From Plantago elongata (lineage: Eukaryota; Streptophyta; Magnoliopsida; Lamiales; Plantaginaceae), in NCBI GenBank assembly GCA_036897095.1, contig JAYMSP010001583.1, positions 1 to 30,663 on the forward strand: 30,663 nt of DNA, in the 5' to 3' direction. This document shows positions 10,117-20,205 of the stretch, in pieces; the stretch's first letter is position 1; each line of letters starts with the position of its first letter. The notes under the pieces are model-generated. The model had not been told where the DNA came from, did no database searches, and saw nothing but the letters and a program-made list of their open reading frames with translations. The position numbers were made by a program, and so were the translations under genes.

Positions 10117-13100
10117 ATGTCCACCACCTTCCTCCTCCTCACCCTCCTCATCTCCACCGCATACTCCACGGACCTCGAATCCCTCCTCTCCCTCAAAACC
10201 TCCTTCCACAACACCCCCGCCTTCTCCACATGGCTCCCAACCACCCCCCTCTGCTCCTTCTCCGGCGTCACATGCGACTCCACCAACACCTCCGTCACAG
10301 AGCTCCACCTCTCCAATCAAAACCTCACCGGCCCAATCCCACTCGCCCCAATCTGCTCCCTCAAATCACTCCAAAAACTCGTTGTGTCATTCAACAACCT
10401 CAACGGAGAGGTTGACCAAAACGACCTGCAAGCATGCGTTTCGTTGACATACCTCGATTTCGGAAACAACTTCTTCTCCGGCCAGTTCCCTGATATTTCG
10501 AGCCTGACGAATTTGGAAACTTTGTATGTGAACAGGAGTGGATTTTCAGGGACTTTTCCATTCGAATCGCTTCGGAACATTTCGACTCTGCAAGTGCTGA
10601 GTATCGGAGATAATCCGTTCGATAAGACTCCGTTTCCGACATCGATTCTCAACCTGACGAATTTGGAGTGGCTGTACATGTCGAATTGCAGTATTGAAGG
10701 AGAGATACCTGAAGCAATTGGGAATTTGGTGAAGCTTGTTGAGTTGGAGCTTTCGCAAAATTACCTGACTGGAAAAATTCCTGGTGGGATCACCAAGCTG
10801 ACGAGTCTATCGATGTTGGAGATTTACGAGAACGAGTTGTCCGGCGAATTGCCTGCCGGAATGGGGAACTTGACGAACTTGGAGTTTTTCGATGCTTCAA
10901 CGAATTATCTGGAAGGGAATTTGTCTGAGATCAAGTCGATGAGCAAGTTGATCAGTTTGCAGCTTTTGCAGAACAAGTTCACCGGCGAAATTCCACCGGA
11001 ATTGGGGGAGTTTAAGAATCTTGTCAACTTGTCGCTTTACGAGAATCAGCTTTCTGGCGAATTACCGAGGAATTTGGGCTCGTGGGCGGATTTCGACTTC
11101 ATCGACGTGTCGACGAATTCGTTGTCTGGGCCGATTCCGCCGTATATGTGTAACAAGGGGACCATGAGGAAGCTCCTGATGCTGGAGAATGAGTTTACGG
11201 GAGAGATACCGGAGACGTACGCCAACTGTTCGACGTTAATTCGGTTTCGGGTTAACATGAACAGGTTGACAGGTCGGGTTCCGAGCGGGTTATGGGGCTT
11301 GCCGAATTTGGAGATTATTGATCTTGCAGATAATGATCTTGAAGGGAGTGTTAGTAATGAGATTGCGAATGCGAAGTCACTTGGACAGATTGCTCTTGCG
11401 AATAATAGGCTGTCTGGTGTGTTGCCAGCTGAGATTGCGAATGTTTCGGCTTTGGTTAATGTTGACATGAGTAACAATCGGTTTTCGGGGAGTATTCCGT
11501 ACTCGATTGGGGGGTTGGATAAGCTCACAAGTCTGCTGCTTCAAGGGAACATGCTCTCTGGTTCGTTACCGGATTCGTTAGGCTCTTGTGCGTCGATCAA
11601 TGAGATTAATTTGGCGCATAATTCGTTTACGGGGCAGATTCCAACGAGCTTAGGGTCATTGCACAGTCTTAATTTCCTGAATTTATCGAGTAATCAGCTG
11701 TCCGGGGAGATTCCGAGGAGCTTATCATCCCTGAGGCTGAATCTGCTTGATCTGTCGAATAATCGCTTGTTTGGTTCTATACCTGTGTCCCTTTCGAGTA
11801 TGGCTAGTAATAGTAGCTTTACCGGCAATGATGGTCTTTGCAGTGATGATATTAGAGGGTTCAGGAGGTGTTCACATGGAGCCGGTGAGCCTCACAATCA
11901 CCTTCGGACTGTCCTGATATGCCTTGTGGTCGCTGTGGTAGCCATGGTTGCATACCTGGTTACTTTCTGTTACTTGAAGAAGAAAGGAAAGCGAGGAGGC
12001 GAGCGATCACTTAAGGAAGAATCGTGGGATTTTAAGTCGTTCCATGTGCTGACTTTTACGGAAGATCAGATTCTTGATTCTGTCAAGCCAGAGAATTTGA
12101 TAGGGAAAGGCGGTTCAGGCAATGTGTATCGTGTTGTAGTTGGGAACGAGAAAGAGTTGGCAGTGAAACACATATGGCACTCGGACAATGTAAATGGTCG
12201 GAAAAAGATAAGCGGGGCTACTCCAATGCTATCGAAATGTAGGACTAAGCATAAGGAATTCGAGGCAGAGGTACAAACACTAAGTTCGATTCGACACATA
12301 AACGTGGTGAAGTTGTTTTGCAGCATAACTAGTGAGGACTCAAGCTTGTTGGTGTACGAGTACATGCCTAATGGGAGTTTATGGGACAGGCTTCACAGTT
12401 CTAACAAGTTGATACTTGATTGGTTCACAAGATACGAAATTGCACTTGGAGCAGCGAAGGGACTAGAGTATTTGCATCACGGTTGTGACAAGCCGGTCAT
12501 CCACCGTGATGTTAAATCCAGCAATATATTGCTTGACGAAATGTTGAAGCCTGTTATCGCAGATTTTGGGCTTGCAAAGATCGTCCAAGCTAATCCAGTG
12601 AAGGACTCTACTCAAGTCATCGCAGGGACTCACGGTTACATTGCCCCTGGTGAGCCTATTGATTTTCTCCCTCGATTTGTATATAATGTTTTCATTCACT
12701 TGATCAATTATCTAACACTGTGTTTAATCTGCAGAATACGGTTACACGAGCAAAGTGAACGAGAAAAGTGATGTTTACAGTTTTGGCGTCGTACTAATGG
12801 AGCTCGTGACAGGGAAGAGGCCGATAGAACCCGAGTTCGGGGAGCACAGAGACATAGTAGATTGGGTTTGCAGCAACTTGAAATCCAAAGAAAGTGTGCT
12901 GAATATGGTGGATTCAGCTATTCCTGAAGTTTACAGAGAAGAATCCATAAAAGTTCTCAAAGTTGCAATTTTGTGCACATCAAAGCTGCCAACTTTGAGG
13001 CCTACAATGAGAGCTGTGGTTCAGATGTTGGAAGAAGCTGAGCCTTGCAAGCTAGTTGGGATCATTGTGACTAATAAAGATGGTGTTAGCAAGATCCAAG

Positions 13101-13126
13101 AGTTGAGAGAAGGTGAGAAATTGTAG
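10117..13126 (+). CDS. RLK7: LRR receptor-like kinase, subfamily XI, RLK7-like (two exons)
   Basis: A plasma-membrane receptor kinase of 974 residues, made from exons 10117-12649 and 12735-13126. The 85-bp intron (GTGAGC...CTGCAG) splits the glutamate codon of the kinase APE motif. In order: a signal peptide (about 1-17), an LRR cap with C-x6-C spacing near residue 50, about 21 leucine-rich repeats, a membrane span (about 598-620), a basic stop-transfer, and a Ser/Thr kinase. The glycine loop GKGGSGNVY starts at 663, with Lys684, HRD (Asp798), DFG (Asp816) and APE (845) all present, so it is an active RD kinase by sequence. Length and wording, including DVYSFGVVLMELVTGK and the C-terminal EEAEPCKLVGI, closely match Arabidopsis RLK7 (about 970 residues). 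RLK7 perceives PIP-type peptides in immunity and affects stress responses; orthology is inferred. The first 85 or so codons are strikingly C-rich. Without splicing, the reading frame would stop at 12771. Confidence 0.93.
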
Positions 13127-13335
13127 TTTGGTCCCTTGGTTTCAGAGTATTTGCAATTTCGGCTTCTGGTAGTTTTATAGCATGTACTTCCGAAGTAGCT
13201 AGTATAGTTATAGTTTTGTGGCTCTTAATTGGTAGCCAAAGAGTAATCTCTCCTGTCTTGTACGTAATATCATGTAATCTAGTGTGTATGTATCGTTCAA
13301 AGTGCTAAAAGTGCACCATTTTTGTAAATATACAC

Positions 13336-13341
13336 AATAAA
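13336..13341 (+). terminator. Poly(A) signal of the receptor kinase gene
   Basis: AATAAA lies 210 bp after the stop codon in a T-rich context with TTTTTGTAAATA just upstream, which fits a plant polyadenylation region. Placement is by motif only. Confidence 0.5.
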
Positions 13342-13349
13342 GAGTTTTA

Positions 13350-14700
13350 TTTTTATATACGTGATTTAAATTTTATACTGAATTAATTTTATTAGAAAAT
13401 TTGTTATTGAATAGCTCGCAACGTTAAATCGAGACATATAAAGTATGATATTGAATTTCTAACACTTATTACTCCACTTATATATTGTATAGGATATTCA
13501 TCGATGAATGATCACTATTCCTCTATCCAAGTACATCTTGGTGGCTTTTTCTAAACAAAGTTTCTAGAAGATAAAAGTTTAATAACATAATGCACATGTG
13601 TAAAGCTATAGTTTTAAATTTAATACAGTTGTATGTATAAACCAACTCTATAATTAGAGTTGGTACTTGGTAGTTTGGGGAACAAATTAGTGGGCAAATC
13701 AATCAAATCAGGTTGAAGTGTTGAACTTAAGTATAGCAGAAAATTGTAAGTGACAAACTCAAATGATGCAATTTGCAGTAGAAAAATGTTAGATGCCAAA
13801 ACGAATGCATATTTAAGGGTGTTGGGCATAATATACCATATAATTTCCAATGAAGCGGATATGTTAGGTGGTATTAATCTCGTGGGCAGATCAACGAGTC
13901 AAATTAGTATAGTACTATCTTTCCCCCCCTATCAACTACCCTCACTACCTCTCACGAGAAGGAAGGGAAAATGAATAAAAAGGATCAATGACATAAGAAA
14001 ATTGGTTAATTTAAATAGAAAAATGAAAAAATGAATAAAAAGTCACATTGATTAGTGCCAAAGTCTCGGGAAACAGAAGATTTTTCTAAAAAATAAAAAA
14101 AATTAAGATTTTTTCGCAATTTCTGAATTTTATCGGTCTGATCGGTCGAGTTTTTTAAAAAACCGTCATGACGTACAATTTTCATTATACTTTTAATGGA
14201 TTATATTACTATTTTAAATTGTTAACATTGAAAGTATAAGTTACAGTTTTAACGTAATATGTGAATCTTTTAAGAGACGATATGATGGTTTTAATGCATC
14301 GACAATGTATGTTTTCACTAAAATTTTAGTCTCTTTTGTTAATTTTTAAACAGATGGAGTGATAGTTTTAAGGAGCAACATGATATTTTTATGATGTTAT
14401 GTTACAATTTAAAGTGACAATCTAATACCATAAAAGAAGACTAAAAATTTCAGGAAGACATTAAATCATCAATAAATAATCTTAAAATAAGCAACTTGAA
14501 CATGTAGACATTCAAAGAACAAAACTCATAGAAGAAAATTACAATAAATATTCATTCGGTGTTTTTTTATTGCAAATGCAATTGCGCTGTTAAATAAGAC
14601 TTTTTCTTCCGATCAAAATTGGTGAACTTCAACTTTCTATGTTTTATTGCATGTGCTTGTTGTTTCAATTATGCAACTTGATGTATTTATCACACCTACA
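13350..14700. other. Gene-free AT-rich stretch
   Basis: No supportable gene. Short frames at 13620-13974 on both strands have no recognisable motif. From about 14160 onward, phrases like GTTTTAACG and ATGATGGTTTTAATGC prefigure the repeat array that follows. Confidence 0.5.
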
Positions 14701-15715
14701 TAAAACATTCACTAAATGAGTTAAAACCATAACATTTCTCATTAGAACTATCACATTGTTGCTTAAAAAATAAAGAAGCAATGTTTAACACATGCTAAAA
14801 ACATTAACACTGATATGTAAAATCATAACAATACATTTTAAAACTATAACAAAGCATAAACATGCAAAACGAGCTAAAAACAGTAACATTAATACATAAA
14901 ATCATAATTGTAGCTCTTCAAAATATAACAAAATATTTGCAAAAAATCAATTCATTTATATTTTGCATAAGCTAAAACCCTGATATTGATGCTTAAAATT
15001 ACAACAGTAAATCTTATTACTATAATATATGTACTAAAAATAATAATATGCAACTACTCAACATAATATGAATATAGTTTTGTTAATGCTTACAACCATA
15101 ACATTGCATCTTAAAACTACAAAAACATCTTTTAAAACTATAACAACGCACGAACATTCAACTCAAATAAAAACAATACCATTGATGCTTAACCCATAAT
15201 GCATCCTAAAGTTATAATATTGCCTGTTAAAACTATAACAAATCATTTGTAAAAATCAAATCATAAATATTTTACGAGAGGTTAAAAACACCAACGTTGC
15301 TGCTAAAAACTACAATAATAGGTCTTGAAACTATAACATTTACGTTATATCGATAATAAACGGAAACCTTCAACACAAGCTAAACTATACCAATGATGTT
15401 TACAACTATAACAAAGCACGAACATGCAACACATGCTAAAAACAATAATATTATTATTTTAAACCATGATAGTATATTTAAAACTATAACAATGTCTCTT
15501 GAAATTATGACAAAACATTTTTAAAAAATCAAACAATAAATATTTCATCAGAGGCTAAAAATACTAACGTTGCTGGTTAAAGTAGCAATAGTAGGTCTTA
15601 AATCTATAACAAACGAGACTTAAAACTATAACAAACTGAAAAATTAAAGACAAAGTAAAATCATATAACAACGATACTTAAAATTATCACACCATTTCTT
15701 AAAACCATAACAAAA
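14700..15715 (-). repeat. Degenerate array of GTTATAGTTTTAA-type repeats with a ~270-310 bp higher-order unit
   Basis: TTAAAACTATAACA and close variants (AAACCATAACA, AAATTATCACA, GAAACTATAACA) recur roughly every 25-60 bases across 1 kb. Above this is a larger unit. A phrase like AACTATAACAAAGCACGAAC begins at 14842, 15136 and 15404. A phrase like AAAAATCAAATCATAAATAT followed by GTTAAAAACACCAACGTTGC begins near 14942, 15251 and 15524. Strand is given for the GTTATAG reading. No coding capacity was seen. Confidence 0.75.
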
Positions 15716-16290
15716 CATCAGATCGTGAAATTCGATTTTCACTGTACAAATTTCAGATCTAAAATAAATTTCAGATCTAAATCAGATCTGGAAACATGAG
15801 ATCGTGAAATCAATTAAAAACGACAATTAAAAGGTCAAAGTTCACCTCTGATTGAGATTTTAACCCAAAAAACAAGATGAATTTGTTGATTTGAAGATTT
15901 TAGCCCTTGAATTTGAAAATATGGTGGAACTCCGACAATATCCGGCGAAAATCTGGCGAAATTAGATAGATAGTGAGAGAAATAATATTTTTTGGCGATG
16001 GTTTCGGCGGAGAGAGAGGGTGGAGGTGGATCCGACGAGAGTTTTCGGCGGAGATAGAGGACGACGATGGATCCGCCGGCGAAGGGAGGAGGGAAGAAGG
16101 GAGAGGGAGGAAGGAAGGTGAAGTTTCTCTCTCTAGGATTTTTTGGAGAGAGAAAGTTTGGTGGGTATTGTAAATTTTGTGGGAGAATGTATTGTTATTT
16201 GTGTATTTATATAAATCTAATAACCTCTTTGTAATATTTTTTTACCGATTTTTTATTGTATAAACCTGGTTTTCCTATATATTAGAATTT
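15716..16290 (-). other. Promoter/5'-leader-like GC-rich block next to the repeat array
   Basis: Read on the minus strand, a TATATAAATACACAAATAAC region (near 16215-16195) is followed by CTCTCTCC-rich leader sequence. A GC-rich block with CCGCCGGCGGATCC and repeated CCGCCGAAA follows, and then ACCTGATTT-like intron-looking sequence and the GTTATAG array. This looks like the 5' end of a transcription unit or a gene-derived transposon terminus, but no long reading frame emerges. The plus-strand 66-codon frame here (15973-16173) is low complexity and not believable. Confidence 0.3.
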
Positions 16291-18220
16291 TTTTCCATTT
16301 TATATACTTACTTTTGATCAGTGGGTTGTTAAATGGAGAGTTAAGTATTATTTAAAATAAAAAATTCCGAATAAAATAGAAATAGTAGGAAGTATGCTAA
16401 AAATAAAACACAATTCGATACACATGAATTTACATTTGGTACGTAAAGTTATAAATATGATCGTTTTATGCGGATCTTATTTATGCGAGTATAACATAAA
16501 TCAGAATCTTGCCATGGAACATAGAAAGTAAGGTTCTGCTTTCTTCAACAAAAAACTCATTCAATTCAGTTCAACTCAGTTATATTTTATATTATACCTT
16601 AGTTTAGTTCAGTAAATTTCACTTGAAGAGAAGAAGCAAAGATTAAACAACCTTTGGCATTCGAATTCAAATTGAATTGAATTTTAAGTTAATAAATTAA
16701 TACTAATATAACTGGAAGTTTGGTAAAAAAAAAATATAACTGGAAGTGTGCACTAAAATTTTGTACTTAGATATTATTATTTTGTGATACCGAAGTCATT
16801 TCCAACCCTCAAACTCTCTCAAACTGACACGTTAGTATTCTATTAACAATAAACTTTATCAAACTCTCCATCTCCAACCCCCAAACTCTATCATACTTAC
16901 TTTTTCATTTTCTTTTATCATTTATTTTTAAACTATAATATTCTTTTGTCTATTTTCTTAAAACTAAATAATTTAAAGTTTTTTACTTGGATAATTAATT
17001 AAAATAATATGACATTAAAATTTAAATATTATAATATTCGAAAATAAATGATACAATAGTAATAATAAAAACAGTACAATACTCGAGATAAAAAATTATA
17101 TTACATAATTTAAAATACCAGATGAAATTGAAATCCTCCTCGCACGCCTTTGATAAATTTAATAATTTGTCTTCTATACATAATTTATTACCATTAAAAT
17201 ATATGAAAACGAAAAAATAAATATTTCAAAAAAAAAAAACCGACAATAAAATGTCAGATGGATGAAAAAGGAGAAAAACAAAACAAATAATTGAAATCCA
17301 GTTTGAAACAAGAAAATCAAAACAAGACTCATAAGTTAAAAAAAAATAAAAATGATAGCATGAGCTATCAAAAGGATATGAAAATATCATACCCGTTTGA
17401 TAGCAAATACTATCAATCGCACGGTGGATTTGGAGCCTGCCGTTTGATGGAGAAGGCCTGATAGAGGTTACTCTCTTCTTGGATATTTAGAGTATTAAAA
17501 TTTTGAAAATTCAACTTCACCAAAAAGTTATGAGTAATCATTCTGGCTCAAATAACTGGACCTCACTATGGGCGGTATAACACAGCTGAAGTTATCTGGG
17601 CTCTGGCCTCTGGAGATTGAATAAATAGGAGAAAAGAGGCTCTTGGCCTAATTTGGCTTTTGGGTTTAATTCAAAGAGAATTGTGTTTTCAGGATTGGAA
17701 TTGAGAAAATTGGTCCCACTACTAGTACCAAACAGCATTAGAGTTGGACTTGTTTCTGGAGCCCAAGGTTCTTGCATTCTAATGATAAATAACTCAACTG
17801 GTAATTTTGGTGCAGTGATTTCTGGTCAAGTGCTCAGAAACTGGTAATTTCAATTCTCAACAGATCCCCTTGTACATATTTATTAGGATGATGAAAATTT
17901 AGTTAGGTTGCCAAAATCAGTTTATACGACAGAAACAATTAACTGAACCCAACCTTTCATTTAATTTGTGGTTATAAATTATTGTAAATTTGAGTTTGTG
18001 TTGCTTTAAGACTAGAGAACTAATGATAAATAACTCAACTGCATGGACGTAAAATTTCATACAAATTAGTTCTTAAGAAAATAAGATTCAAACTTCAAAT
18101 CCAATGTAAAACTCATGAGCATGCATGTATACCGTAAGATTATGCGGTAATGTTTTACTGAAGTTGTAAAATCTTAATAATTTATTTAAATAATCCGTTT
18201 AAATTTAATTTAGAGACGAG
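16291..18220. other. Gene-free AT-rich stretch
   Basis: No gene is supported. Around 17340-17410 there are short palindromes (GATAGCATGAGCTATC, and GGATATGAAAATATCATACC nearby). Frames at 17592-17847 on both strands overlap a stretch with less AT bias, but neither strand gives a recognisable protein. A 16-base phrase, ATGATAAATAACTCAA, occurs twice (17782 and 18023). Confidence 0.45.
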
Positions 18221-18224
18221 TAAC

Positions 18225-18800
18225 TAATCCTTGTGTGTTCGATTTCTGAAAGTGTTTTTATAAAACATGGTTATGTAAACGTACGTTTATGATCATCGAT
18301 ATGCCTATGAAGTGTGTGGACCCTTATGTTTTAAGGGGTTATCGTGCTTTTGGAGATCGCCCTTATATTATTATGTGGACGGGTATGTGTTACGGGGTAA
18401 TTGTGGACCCCAATGTGTTAGGGGATATATTATGTGAAAGTCGGTGCCACCACAGTTTGTGTGGCCGTAGTGTATATTTGATTTGAGCTATATATGTAAA
18501 ATGTGTACTGTGACATATGTTCCATGATATGCATATAATTTTTTGACTATGTTTTTGATATAAATTGATTGTATATTTTTTATATGTACTTTATCCGGGT
18601 AAAAGTGTCAGAAGTTCACCCTTACATTATTTTTTTTAGTAAGTGCTCGAACGGAGGTACTTTGGAATAGAGACGGTGATGGATGATGGATTATGGATAT
18701 TATTTAGTAGATGTTGCATAATATGGACTTTTATTGTAGATGATGATTGTACCGTAGAGATGTTTTGTTATGTATGATGACTTGTAATTATTATAAAGGA
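18225..18800 (+). repeat. Possible Ty3/gypsy LTR-derived fragment
   Basis: Phrases such as GTGTGGACCCTTATGTTTTAAGGG, with further GTGGACCCcAATGTGTTAGGGG-like copies, and a later GTTCACCCTTAC followed by GAACGGAGGTACTTTGGAA, resemble noncoding LTR sequence of plant gypsy elements. No coding region, primer site or second LTR is present. The 66-codon frame at 18289-18486 is most likely incidental. Confidence 0.3.
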
Positions 18801-19481
18801 TTTTTAGATGTTCAGTTAATATCACTTTGAAATTTTATTATATATTTAAAAATTAAAGTTAGGCTTATTCTATCTCACAATAAACGATCTATGATGACAC
18901 ACATCTCAACTTCAATTAAACAGATGCATCAATACTATATTATTTGGCCATTTTAGGTTACAAGTATCTATACCATTTACAGTGCATTTGACCAATATAA
19001 TTAATTAATGAATGTGAATTTAGACAAAGTTGTTGTGAAAATGTACCAACTAAATCCAAGTAAACCGACGCTTAGATATATAGTTAATTGCAATTGCAAG
19101 CAGCTTCCGTGCACGCTAATGATCTGTTATTGTAGTCTATAGATGATATCTATGAAATATTAGTAATTGTTTTTGGGTATATAAGTTTTGATTGACCTTT
19201 ATTGTCACAATTTTGTCTTAATTCTTGAGAGATATTATATTAATTAAGTATCAGCTGGCAGAACTCAGGCTAATTCACATTTCACAACGTACTGTTTGCT
19301 TGTCTTCTCTGTATATTTCTGATCACCATCTTTAACAAACATACCTATAATTTATCCAGTAGTAAAAAACCATATCACAACTACTTATCGAAGGCCGCTT
19401 ACTTATTAGGTGAATTTGCAACTGACCATACTTCTTGAATCTTACACCTTATGTATGTTTACGGATTTATCTGATGATAGA

Positions 19482-20205
19482 GTTCCCCACTAGTCTATCT
19501 TATTTAAAAGTTGACAAGTGTTAATTTATTTATCTTTTTTAATAAAAATCTAAGAAAAGGGACTATATCAATAGTAACTTGTAATAGATTTATCTAGATA
19601 ATTTATTTAGATACGAATCCAAATTGTTAAGAAAAATAATTGATGTTTTTATTCAAAACAATCATGTTCTCAATATTGAAGCTTTTTATATTACAATAAG
19701 ACTTATTTTATTAATAATATACATTTTAATCTTGATTAGTCATAATTAATTAGAAGTAATTAGTCCACTTCCCGCTCAAATGTGATCCTAATTATTAATT
19801 TGTTATTATGCTTGTGGAAATTTTAAAATTGAGCTAACAAATGGGACATATTAAGTAGATGATTGTTGATTTATTAAAACATAAATTCTTGCGATCGATG
19901 GTCTCTATCTAAAGATGGTCCATAATACTAATAAAATCACTTATGTTATTAATTAAAATGTATATTATTAATAAAATAAGTCTTGTTGTAATATAAAAAG
20001 CTTCAATATTGAGAACATAGTTGTTTTGAATTAAAACATCGATTATTTTTCTTAACAATTTAGATTCGCCTCTAAATAAATTATCTAGATAAATCCATTA
20101 TACAAGTTAATATTGATATAGTCCCTTTTATTGAATTTTCATTAAAAAAAAAGATAAATAAATTGACACTTGTCAACTTTTAAATAAGGTAGACTAGCGG
20201 GGAAC
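19482..20205. repeat. Large inverted repeat (about 250-bp arms), foldback/MITE-like
   Basis: The left arm 19482-19730 and right arm 19952-20205 are near-identical in reverse complement. GTTCCCC(A/G)CTAGTCTA lies at the outer ends and AATAATATACATTTTAAT at the inner ends, with only scattered substitutions and small indels. The 221-bp loop is 19731-19951. A transcript would fold into a hairpin of about 250 base pairs. There is no coding capacity, and no target duplication could be fixed at the ends. Confidence 0.88.
19900..20090 (+). mobile_element. MITE copy related to the one at 22535-22765
   Basis: From GGTCTCTAT through TATTAATAAAATAA, GTTTTGA and TTATCTAGA, this segment aligns along its length with 22553-22744 of the second MITE, at moderate identity and in the same orientation. 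It covers much of the right arm of the large inverted repeat plus part of the loop; the left arm carries the inverted counterpart of its distal portion only. Confidence 0.6.

Noticed and set aside
9952..10320. Minus-strand frames of 104-122 codons rich in Glu and Gly opposite the start of the receptor kinase
   Set aside because: They are the antisense of the C-rich kinase leader and first exon; low complexity, no domain, and fully explained by the composition of the sense strand.
11046..11528. 160-codon minus-strand frame within the LRR region
   Set aside because: It is antisense to leucine-rich repeats, whose regular codon pattern keeps the opposite strand open. No independent motif.
14700..15715. 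CRISPR-like array of spaced repeats
   Set aside because: The repeats are degenerate, unevenly spaced, AT-rich and in a plant nuclear context; a satellite-like or transposon-internal array is a better explanation.
15973..16173. 66-codon frame rich in Glu, Arg and Gly
   Set aside because: Made of GAGAGA/GGAGGA low-complexity sequence that reads better as a leader on the other strand.
16790..17475. Possible MITE between CATTTCCAACCCTCAAACTC and a TTTGATGGAGAAGGCC region
   Set aside because: The supposed ends share only short TCAAAC/CTCCATC words when reverse-complemented; no target duplication or consistent terminal match.
17592..17847. Overlapping 61-64 codon frames on both strands
   Set aside because: No recognisable domain on either strand, no splice or promoter context; too short to call a gene.
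18289..18486. 66-codon plus-strand frame
   Set aside because: Lies in LTR-like sequence with internal GTGGACCC repeats; no protein family recognised.
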